A DNA stretch of 33,738 bases. Origin: an uncultured Oscillospiraceae bacterium (GTDB lineage: Bacteria > Bacillota > Clostridia > Oscillospirales > Acutalibacteraceae). Where the stretch lies: contig UQBX01000026.1 of the NCBI GenBank assembly GCA_900539425.1, forward strand, positions 1 through 33,738, in the 5' to 3' direction. This document shows, piece after piece, positions 1 to 6,966 of this stretch (within the stretch, counting starts at the first letter, position 1; the number at the start of each line of letters is the position of its first letter). The translations under genes and the position numbers were made by a program. Under the pieces are notes generated by a model, which saw only the letters and a program-made list of their open reading frames with translations, ran no database searches and was not told the origin of the DNA.

Positions 1-149
1 TAACAGCCCGACGATACGAGGATGGAAAGAACAAAATATGCTCATCGTTGTGGGCAGACATCGTTATATTGCATATGTCATCGGCTGAGCCGTTCAGCAC
101 TGCGGTTTCCGAACCGTGTGTGTATTCCATTCGGATTCTGTATTTCATG
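1..149 (-). CDS. Unknown protein, 5' part only (runs off window start)
   Basis: An open frame of 49 codons starts at ATG 149 on the minus strand and continues past base 1. It is preceded by a strong ribosome-binding site (AGAGGGGG, about 6 bases upstream), which is why I call it real although only the N-terminus is visible. The peptide begins MKYRIRMEYTHGSETAVLNG and has no signal peptide or membrane segment in the visible part. It diverges from the AraC regulator at 259, so that regulator may control it, but this is inference. I do not recognise the family. Confidence 0.6.
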
Positions 150-162
150 TTTTTACCCCCTC

Positions 163-192
163 TTGAAAATGAGCAGCATTGTGCGCTATAAT
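163..192 (+). promoter_or_regulatory. Candidate sigma-A promoter for the AraC-type gene
   Basis: TTGAAA (163-168) and TATAAT (187-192) are separated by 18 bp and lie 67 bp before the regulator start. The region is AT-rich, and TATAATATATATTA (187-200) could also supply a -10 for the divergent minus-strand gene. No clear operator was found. Confidence 0.45.
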
Positions 193-258
193 ATATATTA
201 TCACATTGTAATAAGCGATAAAATTATATAAATACTCAAAAAAGTTAGGAAAATCAAC

Positions 259-1077
259 ATGTCTAAAGGAAAAACGGATACAGGCAGGTCTTACTGGCGT
301 TGTTATGACCCTGAACTTCCTGTAAATATAATGGTTATAGGAAAAACCTTTTGTGAACCGGATTATTTCGTAGAGAGAAAAAATTCGTCAATAAGCGCTT
401 TCGAATATATTGAAAGCGGCAGTGGTTTTTTGCAGGTAAACAATAAAAAATACATACCGCCCGAACGGTCTGCGGTCATTCTTCCTAAAGGCAGCAGTCA
501 CAGATATTATACGGATAAAGCTAACAGATGGAAAAAACGGTGGATTGTGTTTGATTCCGATATACTGATGAATCTTGCCGATTTTTATTTGCCGCGAAGT
601 GAGTATTGTTTCCCTAACTGTGATCTCGGCGCACTGTTTGACGAAATTGACGAAATCGCAGAAAAATATTCTGATGATTATTCGTTAATGTGCGATGCTG
701 TTGCTGTTGTGCTGTATAAAATGATAATAAATATAAAGCGTGCAGTAGATGACAGCAGTGCAGATATATGCAAAAAAATATGCGCGGATATTAATTCAGC
801 GGCAGGTTACGGTTTTTCACTTGATAATCTCTGCAAAAAATACGGATATTCCAAAAATCATATTATAAGGATATTCAAGGAAAAGTACGGCGTTACTCCC
901 TATAAATATTATACAGATAAAAAAATGCGCACGGCAAAGCTGTACCTGCGCAATACAGATCTTACGGTGGATGAAATTTCCCGCAGACTGGGATTTACAG
1001 ATCCGCACTACTTTTCGGCATATTTTAAAAGCGCAAGCGGAATCAGCCCTCTTAGTTACAGGAAAAACAGAACTTAA
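259..1077 (+). CDS. AraC-family transcriptional regulator
   Basis: This 272-aa protein is a DNA-binding regulator of the AraC/XylS family. The N-terminal part (about residues 40-110) looks like the cupin-type sensing domain of this family, with the segment FEYIESGSGFLQVNNKKY followed by a PKGSSHRY turn. The C-terminal 100 residues carry the two helix-turn-helices: the first around LDNLCKKYGYSKNHIIRIFK, and the second around LTVDEISRRLGFTDPHYFS followed by the family signature FK...G.SP..YR. The start is supported by GTTAGGA 8 bases upstream. The ligand cannot be read from sequence; such regulators in gut Clostridia often control carbohydrate genes. It is divergent from the partial gene at 1-149, its likeliest local target, and is followed by a terminator. 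Confidence 0.93.
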   Translation: MSKGKTDTGRSYWRCYDPELPVNIMVIGKTFCEPDYFVERKNSSISAFEYIESGSGFLQVNNKKYIPPERSAVILPKGSSHRYYTDKANRWKKRWIVFDSDILMNLADFYLPRSEYCFPNCDLGALFDEIDEIAEKYSDDYSLMCDAVAVVLYKMIINIKRAVDDSSADICKKICADINSAAGYGFSLDNLCKKYGYSKNHIIRIFKEKYGVTPYKYYTDKKMRTAKLYLRNTDLTVDEISRRLGFTDPHYFSAYFKSASGISPLSYRKNRT

Positions 1078-1105
1078 CGCGAATTTGAATTGAAGACTAT
1101 AAGAA

Positions 1106-1135
1106 AGCGGCGGAGCTTTAAAGCCCCGCCGCTTA
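1106..1135. terminator. Bidirectional terminator between the AraC-type gene and spoVT
   Basis: The arms GCGGCGGAGC and GCCCCGCCGC (one A/C mismatch) enclose TTTAAA, itself self-complementary. The hairpin sits between convergent genes ending at 1077 and 1141. On the minus strand it is followed by TTTCTTA, on the plus strand by TTATTGCGTT. Confidence 0.7.
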
Positions 1136-1140
1136 TTGCG

Positions 1141-1677
1141 TTATTCCATCTGTTTCCCGAGAAAAGCCGCCGCAACCTGCACAAGTTTTATTTCCGTTTC
1201 CGTGGGCAGTTTGTTGTCGTCGCCCTGCATAAGCGCAACAGCGCCGGAAACGTCCCCGCCATAGATTATGGGGTAAACCACATTCGCTTTTCTGTCAAAG
1301 CCTTCAATGGCGTTCATCGGCGGCACATCGTTTGTTGAAATGTGCACCGATCTGTTTTCCATAAGCTCTTCAAGATTTTTGGTAACTCTTCTTTCAAGCA
1401 CCTCACGTTTGCTCAGACCGGATGCCGCAATAACATGGTCGTTGTCCATTATCGCTATCGGAAATCCGCCGCTTTTGTGAAGCACCTCCGCATACTGATT
1501 TGCAAAATTAGAAAGTTCGCCTATCGGTGAATACTTTTTAAATATTACCTCGCCCTCAGCGTCGGTAAATATTTCAAGCGGGTCTCCCTCTCTTATACGA
1601 AAGGAGCGGCGTATTTCCTTTGGAATAACAATTCTTCCCAAATCGTCTATACGCCTTACTATTCCAGTTGCTTTCAT
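1141..1677 (-). CDS. spoVT: Stage V sporulation protein T (AbrB-type regulator)
   Basis: SpoVT is a transcription factor that adjusts sigma-G-dependent genes in the forespore. The protein has an N-terminal AbrB/MazE-type swapped-hairpin DNA-binding domain (residues 1-50; MKATGIVRRIDDLGRIVIPK is the family signature) and a C-terminal GAF-like domain (about 55-178). I place the start at ATG 1677 because GGGAGAAAG precedes it at good spacing and the conserved MKATGIVRR begins there, giving 178 aa, the length of the Bacillus protein. An upstream ATG at 1725 would add 16 unconserved residues and is rejected. A perfect 12-bp inverted repeat lies just upstream (1706-1738). It shows the organism carries sporulation machinery. 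Confidence 0.93.
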   Translation of the reverse strand: MKATGIVRRIDDLGRIVIPKEIRRSFRIREGDPLEIFTDAEGEVIFKKYSPIGELSNFANQYAEVLHKSGGFPIAIMDNDHVIAASGLSKREVLERRVTKNLEELMENRSVHISTNDVPPMNAIEGFDRKANVVYPIIYGGDVSGAVALMQGDDNKLPTETEIKLVQVAAAFLGKQME

Positions 1678-1705
1678 ATCATCTTTCTCCCTTAAATTTG
1701 TAACT

Positions 1706-1738
1706 TTATCTGTAATATTTTGCACATATTACAGATAA
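1706..1738 (-). promoter_or_regulatory. Perfect 12-bp inverted repeat upstream of spoVT
   Basis: Arms TTATCTGTAATA (1706-1717) and TATTACAGATAA (1727-1738) are separated by 9 bases. The repeat ends 29 bp before the spoVT start and has no U-tract, so it does not look like a terminator. It could be an operator, possibly for SpoVT itself, or a 5' UTR hairpin. CATACTT (minus strand, 1737-1743) resembles a sigma-G -10 element, but I do not see a convincing -35. Confidence 0.55.
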
Positions 1739-1811
1739 GTATGCGATAATTATGAAAGCTTTTTTTGGAAAATTTTTGTTATGTAATAAATTTGAGGAAT
1801 GTGTAAAATTT

Positions 1812-3164
1812 TTAATTTTTCTGCTTTTCTTTCAGGTTTTTCTTTGAAGTATACGAAAAAACAATAACAGAGAACAGCGCTGTAATTATCTCCGTTATCC
1901 AGAAAGCGTTCCACACTCCGTCTGCGCCTGTGAGCTTGCTCAGAATAAATGCCGCCGGCAAAATAATTGCCACATATCTTAATATTGATATGCAAAGCGA
2001 GGTGCCACCTTTGCCGAGACCCTCAAGCGCTCCCGATACGGTTACGCTCAGTGCTGACGGGATAAATCCTATACATATTATTCTCAGCGCCGCGGTGCCT
2101 ATCCTGATTGCTTCGTCTGATGAGCTGAAAAGGCTTATCAGGCTTTGCGGCAGTGCGGCAAACAAAATTGTGCCCAGCGCCATAAATACAGCTATAAAAG
2201 AAAGGCTGACTTTGAAAATTGAACGTACGCGTTTGTATTCTTCGGCGCCGTAGTTGTAGCTTAAAACAGGTCTCATTCCCTGAACTATGCCGTTTGCGGT
2301 AAGATAAAGAAATGTCTGAAGTTTGTAATACGCGCCGAGAACAAGCACATAAGTTTGTGAGAACACTGCAAGAATAGAGTTGAGCACTGATATCATGAGA
2401 GATGGCAGTGCCAAATTAAGAGCCGCAGGTATTCCTATTGAATATGTACGCCTGCTGATTTTTTTGAAATCCGTAAAATCTCTGAATCTTATTTTAACGG
2501 GAAGTCCTTTTTTGAAATAAAAAGCAAGGTAGATAACCAGGGTAACTATTTGACCTATGCCTGTTGCAAGTGCCGCGCCCTCGATTCCCATTTCGGGGAA
2601 TATCCACCATCCGAAAATAAGAATGGGGTCAAGTATGATATTTGTTATGCACCCGATCAGCATTGCCGCCATTGAAACAGTCATTTGGCCTACAGCCTGA
2701 TATGTCTTTTCAAAACTGATGCCCGCCGCAATCGGTATGCAGAACAGGAAAATGATGTTTGAATAGCGTATTCCGCAGTCAAGCACGGCGGCGCTGTCGG
2801 TAAACATTCGCAAAAACGGCGGCATTATGAATATGCACAGAAATGTAAGGATAAGCCCGTGCAAAAGGTTGAATAACATACCGGCAGAGGCGGCTGTGTC
2901 CGCTTGTTTCTGCCGCCCGGCTCCTAAGTAAAATGCTATTACCGCGTTTACACCGATTCCATATCCCACTGTTATTGCGGTTACAAGGTTTTGAATAGGG
3001 TAAACAAGTGAAAGCGCCGTCATGGCGTCCTCGCTTATTTTAGCTATAAAGTAGCTGTCCACAATATTATAAAGCGAATTCGTAAGCATAGAAACCGTCA
3101 TAGGAAGCGCCATTGTTATTACAAGCGGCACTATTTTGCGTTCTTTCATAAATGTCTGTTCCAT
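1812..3164 (-). CDS. MATE-family multidrug/toxin exporter
   Basis: This 450-aa integral membrane protein belongs to the MATE family, which exports drugs and metabolites in exchange for Na+ or H+. Hydrophobic segments run along the entire length, consistent with 12 transmembrane helices in two homologous halves. The N-terminal LVITMALPMTVSMLTNSLYN and the segment IVDSYFIAKISEDAMTALSL are typical of clostridial MATE proteins, as is GYGIGVNAVIAFYLGAGR. The start is fixed by AAGGAGG 6 bases upstream. The gene stands between a pnp terminator and spoVT, with no partner suggesting a substrate. No convincing terminator was seen in the AT-rich 134 bp before spoVT, so readthrough is possible. Confidence 0.92.
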   Translation of the reverse strand: MEQTFMKERKIVPLVITMALPMTVSMLTNSLYNIVDSYFIAKISEDAMTALSLVYPIQNLVTAITVGYGIGVNAVIAFYLGAGRQKQADTAASAGMLFNLLHGLILTFLCIFIMPPFLRMFTDSAAVLDCGIRYSNIIFLFCIPIAAGISFEKTYQAVGQMTVSMAAMLIGCITNIILDPILIFGWWIFPEMGIEGAALATGIGQIVTLVIYLAFYFKKGLPVKIRFRDFTDFKKISRRTYSIGIPAALNLALPSLMISVLNSILAVFSQTYVLVLGAYYKLQTFLYLTANGIVQGMRPVLSYNYGAEEYKRVRSIFKVSLSFIAVFMALGTILFAALPQSLISLFSSSDEAIRIGTAALRIICIGFIPSALSVTVSGALEGLGKGGTSLCISILRYVAIILPAAFILSKLTGADGVWNAFWITEIITALFSVIVFSYTSKKNLKEKQKN

Positions 3165-3184
3165 ATTTCCTCCTTGCGCTTTAA

Positions 3185-3212
3185 ATTATATGAATAAGGC
3201 TTTGGCGGCAAA
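3185..3212 (-). promoter_or_regulatory. Candidate promoter of the MATE gene
   Basis: On the minus strand TATAAT (3185-3190) is preceded by TTTGCC (3207-3212) at 16 bp. The same stretch contains an inverted repeat, AATAAGGC at 3193-3200 and GCCTTATT at 3220-3227, surrounding the -35 region, which could be an operator for an exporter gene. Confidence 0.4.
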
Positions 3213-3234
3213 CGCATCCGCCTTATTGATTGCA

Positions 3235-3271
3235 TTAAAAAAGCCACATAACCATAAAGCGGTTATGTGGC
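3235..3271 (-). terminator. Rho-independent terminator of the rpsO-pnp unit
   Basis: A perfect 11-bp stem (GCCACATAACC at 3243-3253 with GGTTATGTGGC at 3261-3271) is followed on the minus strand by TTTTTTAATG. It lies 63 bp past the pnp stop. Confidence 0.85.
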
Positions 3272-3333
3272 GAAAAATGAGAACTACTCAGAAAAATCCA
3301 CAGCCTTTAAAAGGTTTTGGAATATTCAGTTTA

Positions 3334-5523
3334 TCAGTCTCTGCGGGGACGGCGGTGACCGTCTCTTCTTGGCTTTCTGGGAGCTTCGTCAATATCGTTT
3401 TCGGGCTTCAGACCGTCAAGCTCAATAAGAGCATCACGTCTTGAAAGATTAATTCTGCCCTGATCGTCAATCTCTATACATTTAACAACAACGGTGTCGC
3501 CGATGTTTACAACATCTTCAACCTTGTCTACTCTCTTAACGTCAAGTCTTGAGATGTGAACAAGTCCCTCTTTGCCGGGAGCGATCTCAACAAATGCGCC
3601 GAAGTTCATAATTCTTGTTACAACGCCGTTGTAGAAAGCGCCAACCTCGGGATCTGTAGCTATAAGTTTAACAACGTCTCTTGCGCTGTTGCACTTGTCA
3701 ATATCAATACCGCTGATGAATACTCTGCCGTCTTCTTCAATATCAACCTTAACGTCAAAGTCGCTCTGAATCTCCTGAATAACTTTGCCGCCCTTGCCGA
3801 TAACGTCGCCGATCTTGTCGGGGTCAATAGCAAGAGTAACCATCTTGGGAGCATACTTTGAAAGTTCCTTGCGGGGCTCGCTGATTACGGGAAGCATGAT
3901 TTCATCAAGGATATAATTTCTTGCCTTGTGTGTTTTTGCAAATGCCTCTTTGATTATTTCAGGGGTAAGGCCGTGTACTTTAAGGTCCATCTGAATAGCT
4001 GTGATGCCGTTCTTTGTACCTGCAACCTTGAAGTCCATATCGCCGTAGAAATCTTCAAGACCCTGAATATCAACCATGGTCATGAAATCGCCGTAAACGC
4101 CTTCATCACCTGTGATAAGTCCGCAGCTGATGCCTGCAACGGGTGCCTTGATGGGAACGCCGGCAGCCATAAGTGAAAGTGTTGAGCCGCATACAGAACC
4201 CTGAGATGTTGAGCCGTTTGATGAAAGAACTTCTGATACTACACGGATGCAGTACGGGAACTCATCAACGCTCGGGATAACGGGAAGAAGCGCCTTTTCA
4301 GCAAGTGCGCCGTGGCCGATCTCTCTTCTTCCGGGGCCTCTGGAGGGCTTTGTTTCGCCAACGCTGTATGACGGGAAGTTGTAGTGGTGGATATATCTCT
4401 TTTCTTTCTGCTCGTCAAGACCGTCAAGCTGCTGGCAGTCGCTCATGGGGCCGAGTGTTGTAACTGAAAGAACCTGAGTCTGACCTCTTGTGAACAGACC
4501 TGAACCGTGAGCTCTTTCAAGAAGGTCAACTTCTGCGTTGAGCGGACGAATCTCGTCAATTCCTCTGCCGTCTACACGCTTGTGCTCGTCCTTGAGCCAA
4601 GAACGTACAACGTGCTTCTGAACAAGATACATAATCTCGTCAATCTTTTCTTCGCAGCCTTCGAATTTTTCATCAAACTTCTCATGCACTGCGGCATATA
4701 TCGGAAGCAGAGCCTCGTCACGTACAAGTTTGTCATCTGTGTCGAGAGCCTTTTTAACATCCTCTATGCAGAAATCTTCAATTTCAGCAAGGATTTCAGG
4801 ATCGGGATCTGATGATTCATATTCAAACTTAGGTTTGCCGATCTCGTCAACAATACCCTGAATGAATTTAACCATCTTCTTGTTTTCCTCGTGACCTGCC
4901 ATAATGCAGTCAAACATAAGGTCATCGGGAATTTCGTTACCGCCTGCCTCGATCATTGCAACAAGGTCTGCTGTTGAAGCAACGGTAAGTGTAAGATCTG
5001 TCTTTTCTCTCTGCTCAAGTGTGGGGTTGAGAACGATTTCGCCGTCAACAAGGCCAACGTTTACTGAGGAGATCGGGCCGTCCCACGGAATATCGGAAAC
5101 AGCGATTGCGGCTGAAACACCGATTGCGGCTGTTACTTCGGGAGAACAGTCAGGATCAACGCTCATTACTGTTGCAACAACTGAGCAGTCGTTTCTTAAA
5201 TCTTTGGGGAAAAGCGGACGGATAGGTCTGTCGATACATCTGCTGGTAAGGATAGCCTTTTCGCCTGCTCTGCCTTCACGGCGCAGGAATGATCCGGGGA
5301 TCTTGCCTACTGCGTACATTTTCTCTTCGTAGTCAACTGAAAGCGGGAAGAAATCAACGCCTTCTCTAGGCTTTGCTGAAGCCGTTACGGTGCAGAGCAC
5401 CTGGGTCTCGCCGTATGTTGCGAAGAATGCGGCGTTTGCAAGGCCTGCCATTTTGCCTGTTTCAAGTGTGAACTTACGGCCTGCAAATTCTGTTTCCCAT
5501 TTTTTGTAATTCTTGAAAAACAT
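3334..5523 (-). CDS. pnp: Polyribonucleotide nucleotidyltransferase (PNPase)
   Basis: PNPase degrades RNA 3'->5' by phosphorolysis and can add 3' tails; it is a trimeric cytoplasmic exoribonuclease of RNA turnover. The 729-aa protein has the expected order: first RNase PH domain (about 10-230), all-helical linker (240-320), catalytic second RNase PH domain (325-550, with GSTSQGSVCGSTLSLMAAG and FKVAGTKNGITAIQMDLK), a KH domain (GDVIGKGGKVIQEIQ) and an S1 domain (GVVTRIMNFGAFVEI...GLVHISRL). It ends in a basic Arg/Pro-rich tail, slightly longer than usual. The start has GAGAGG upstream. It follows rpsO, a widespread arrangement, with a long hairpin between them. Confidence 0.98.
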   Translation of the reverse strand: MFFKNYKKWETEFAGRKFTLETGKMAGLANAAFFATYGETQVLCTVTASAKPREGVDFFPLSVDYEEKMYAVGKIPGSFLRREGRAGEKAILTSRCIDRPIRPLFPKDLRNDCSVVATVMSVDPDCSPEVTAAIGVSAAIAVSDIPWDGPISSVNVGLVDGEIVLNPTLEQREKTDLTLTVASTADLVAMIEAGGNEIPDDLMFDCIMAGHEENKKMVKFIQGIVDEIGKPKFEYESSDPDPEILAEIEDFCIEDVKKALDTDDKLVRDEALLPIYAAVHEKFDEKFEGCEEKIDEIMYLVQKHVVRSWLKDEHKRVDGRGIDEIRPLNAEVDLLERAHGSGLFTRGQTQVLSVTTLGPMSDCQQLDGLDEQKEKRYIHHYNFPSYSVGETKPSRGPGRREIGHGALAEKALLPVIPSVDEFPYCIRVVSEVLSSNGSTSQGSVCGSTLSLMAAGVPIKAPVAGISCGLITGDEGVYGDFMTMVDIQGLEDFYGDMDFKVAGTKNGITAIQMDLKVHGLTPEIIKEAFAKTHKARNYILDEIMLPVISEPRKELSKYAPKMVTLAIDPDKIGDVIGKGGKVIQEIQSDFDVKVDIEEDGRVFISGIDIDKCNSARDVVKLIATDPEVGAFYNGVVTRIMNFGAFVEIAPGKEGLVHISRLDVKRVDKVEDVVNIGDTVVVKCIEIDDQGRINLSRRDALIELDGLKPENDIDEAPRKPRRDGHRRPRRD

Positions 5524-5555
5524 AACTTTACCTCTCTAAAAATTTTTATATTCCA

Positions 5556-5631
5556 AAGGAGGCGCAATAGTAATAAATTCAAAGCGCAATGTTTTGTGCC
5601 CTCAATTTACTACTATTTGGTGAGCCTCCTT
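5556..5631 (-). promoter_or_regulatory. Long stem-loop in the pnp leader (candidate RNase III/autoregulation site)
   Basis: AAGGAGGC (5556-5563) pairs with GCCTCCTT (5624-5631). After a small internal loop, AATAGTAATAAATT (5566-5579) pairs with AATTTACTACTATT (5604-5617); the single mismatch becomes a U-G pair in the minus-strand RNA. The whole is a roughly 22-bp imperfect helix ending 33 bases before the pnp start. In E. coli the rpsO-pnp interval carries an RNase III-cut stem used for PNPase autocontrol; equivalence here is inferred from position and shape. Confidence 0.65.
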
Positions 5632-5660
5632 ACGGTCTGGTTTGTGCCCGAGGGCGTTTT

Positions 5661-5699
5661 TAAAGATAAAAAGCAGACGGCAGGTTTAATGCCGTCTGC
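5661..5699 (-). terminator. Terminator/attenuator after rpsO
   Basis: A perfect 10-bp stem (GCAGACGGCA at 5673-5682, TGCCGTCTGC at 5690-5699) is followed on the minus strand by a T-rich run (TTTTTATCTTT). It begins 7 bp past the rpsO stop and would limit transcription into pnp. Confidence 0.8.
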
Positions 5700-5705
5700 A
5701 AAAGA

Positions 5706-5981
5706 TTATCTGTCAAGAGTATCACGGATGCCGAGTTTTGCTACAAGAGCACGGTATCTGTTGATGTCAGTCTTGTAAAGATAAGCAAGAAGATTTCTTC
5801 TGTGACCTACCATTTTAAGAAGGCCGCGGCGTGAATGGTTATCTTTCTTGTGTATCTTCAGGTGAGCTGTGAGCTCGTTGATTCTTGTTGTAAGAACTGC
5901 GATCTGAACCTCCGGAGAACCTGTATCGTTCTCATGAGTAGCATACTCCTTGATGATAGCCTGCTTTTCTGCCTGTGTCAT
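5706..5981 (-). CDS. rpsO: 30S ribosomal protein S15
   Basis: S15 binds 16S rRNA early in 30S assembly and contributes to subunit bridges. The 91-aa product is close to the usual 89 and shows the family core throughout: GSPEVQIAVLTTRINELTAHL, then HKKDNHSRRGLLKMVGHRRN, then LLAYLYKTDINRYRALVAKLGIR. The start has AGAGGTGA upstream. It is the first gene of the rpsO-pnp unit, with a strong promoter at 6096-6124 and a GC-rich structured leader, and is followed by a terminator hairpin. Confidence 0.98.
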   Translation of the reverse strand: MTQAEKQAIIKEYATHENDTGSPEVQIAVLTTRINELTAHLKIHKKDNHSRRGLLKMVGHRRNLLAYLYKTDINRYRALVAKLGIRDTLDR

Positions 5982-6090
5982 TTAATTTCACCTCTTCAAA
6001 ATTATTAGCCGATAAGCGCAGAACTCAGAAAAGGGTAGGTGATCTCGCCATAGGCGCCTGCGCCCTGATCCGAGTAATTCGTATTCAGCT
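5982..6090 (-). promoter_or_regulatory. Structured 5' leader of rpsO (possible S15 autoregulatory RNA)
   Basis: The roughly 105-base leader is GC-rich against AT-rich flanks. In the minus-strand RNA, CGCC-UAU-GGCG can form an apical hairpin, AGGG pairs with CCCU, and ACTC pairs with GAGT, building an interrupted arm. S15 represses its own mRNA through different leader folds in different bacteria, so an autoregulatory role fits, but I do not match it to a named family. Confidence 0.5.
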
Positions 6091-6095
6091 AATGA

Positions 6096-6124
6096 ATTAT
6101 AGCATACAAAAACAGAATTGTAAA
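6096..6124 (-). promoter_or_regulatory. Sigma-A promoter of rpsO-pnp
   Basis: On the minus strand TTTACA (6119-6124) and a perfect TATAAT (6096-6101) are spaced by 17 bp, predicting transcription from about base 6089. Confidence 0.8.
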
Positions 6125-6137
6125 GTATATTTTTATT

Positions 6138-6281
6138 TTAACTGTATTTTTTATAAATATCACAGTCCTGATAATTAGTTCCGTTCCAATCGGTACAGTA
6201 ATTATCGTGTTTTGCTTCACTTACGGTGTTTTTGCATAAATCACATTTGTATTCACCGTCTTTGTAATACGGACACCACAT
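6138..6281 (-). CDS. Small Cys-rich protein of unknown function (47 aa)
   Basis: A 47-aa frame starts at ATG 6281 with GGAGGT 6 bases upstream, beginning 20 bp after the stop of the Cys-rich membrane protein, so the two are probably co-transcribed. The product begins MWCPYYKDGEYKCDLCKNTV and has Cys at 3, 13, 16, 29 and 40, with no signal peptide or membrane segment. The Cys/Tyr spacing (C16, then YC29, then C40 followed by IYKKY) resembles the C-terminal tail of the neighbouring protein, suggesting a shared, probably metal-binding or redox, module. Function is unknown. The strong ribosome-binding site and the Cys pattern argue that it is real. Confidence 0.72.
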   Translation of the reverse strand: MWCPYYKDGEYKCDLCKNTVSEAKHDNYCTDWNGTNYQDCDIYKKYS

Positions 6282-6301
6282 AATCTTACCTCCTTTATTT
6301 T

Positions 6302-6856
6302 CTAATCTTCATAAAGATTGTCATAATACATTTTTGAATATTTGCATCTATCAAATGCATAAGCTTTTTCACATTGGATATAGTCTGGATAATGTAGCTG
6401 ACGACCCGTTACACAACAATAATAATTTTCAGTATTTTCGTCATAGTCGCAGCAACAGCCTTTATTTAATTCAATTTTATAACCTATGACGGAATTATAC
6501 TCGATTAAATATTTTGAGTTCAATTCAGATACCCCATTAGAAAATGCAGAATTATAGCTGTATTTTTTAGCTTCTTTACGGCTGAAAATGGCGTTATTTA
6601 TTTTCCAAATTATCAAAACTAATACAAGTAGACCACAAAAAATCCAGAACATAATAGGTTGGTCTGTAGGTATGCATACAATAGCACATAAGAATAGTAG
6701 TGCTGAAATTACTGCAAGTGGTTTTGAACCTTTGTTTACTACTTCGTATTTTTTGGATAGTTGTGAATAATCATTTCTATAGTTATCGTGAATTTTGCTG
6801 TATTTTTCTGAATTAACCTCCTGTTTATATCTTGCTAATATCTCTGAATTTTTCAT
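6302..6856 (-). CDS. Membrane protein with Cys-rich C-terminal tail, unknown function
   Basis: This 184-aa protein has a polar, Tyr/Lys-rich N-terminal region (1-45), two closely spaced transmembrane helices (about 47-63 and 68-86) and a polar C-terminal region ending in a Cys cluster (Cys 134-136, 147, 148, 162, 171). I chose ATG 6856 because AAGGGG lies 9 bases upstream and the conserved-looking MKNSEILARYK begins there; the longer frame to 6922 reaches into the promoter. The tail resembles the 47-aa product encoded next. The gene is driven by a strong promoter overlapping a dyad and divergent from a small XRE regulator, which probably represses it. I do not recognise the family. Confidence 0.75.
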   Translation of the reverse strand: MKNSEILARYKQEVNSEKYSKIHDNYRNDYSQLSKKYEVVNKGSKPLAVISALLFLCAIVCIPTDQPIMFWIFCGLLVLVLIIWKINNAIFSRKEAKKYSYNSAFSNGVSELNSKYLIEYNSVIGYKIELNKGCCCDYDENTENYYCCVTGRQLHYPDYIQCEKAYAFDRCKYSKMYYDNLYED

Positions 6857-6893
6857 AAGATTAACCCCTTTCATTTTGTTAATTGGCAACATA

Positions 6894-6922
6894 ATTATAG
6901 TAAAAATATTTACTAAAGTCAA
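6894..6922 (-). promoter_or_regulatory. Strong promoter of the Cys-rich gene pair
   Basis: On the minus strand TTGACT (6917-6922) and a perfect TATAAT (6894-6899) are separated by 17 bp, giving a transcript start close to 6887. Confidence 0.8.
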
Positions 6923-6940
6923 TAGTAAATTTCTTTACTA
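6909..6940. promoter_or_regulatory. Candidate operator: TTTACTA/TAGTAAA dyad plus a third half-site
   Basis: TTTACTA (6909-6915) and TAGTAAA (6923-6929) form a perfect dyad with a 7-bp spacer that is nearly identical with the minus-strand -35 box. A third TTTACTA (6934-6940) follows, just before a TATAAT (6943-6948) that may serve the XRE gene. This is the layout expected for repression of the Cys-rich genes and autorepression by the adjacent XRE protein. Confidence 0.65.
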
Positions 6941-6966
6941 CATATAATTGTAGTGGAGGGGTTGCT

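Noticed and set aside
22..231. Plus-strand 69-codon frame at the window start
   Set aside because: It overlaps the better-supported minus-strand frame (strong ribosome-binding site at 149) and the regulator's promoter, and has no start signal.
1678..1725. N-terminal extension of SpoVT
   Set aside because: The 16 extra residues are not family-like, overlap the inverted repeat, and the internal ATG at 1677 has a good ribosome-binding site.
4904..5332. 142-codon plus-strand frame inside pnp
   Set aside because: It lies wholly opposite conserved PNPase coding sequence, has no ribosome-binding site, and its translation is Ser/Thr-rich noise.
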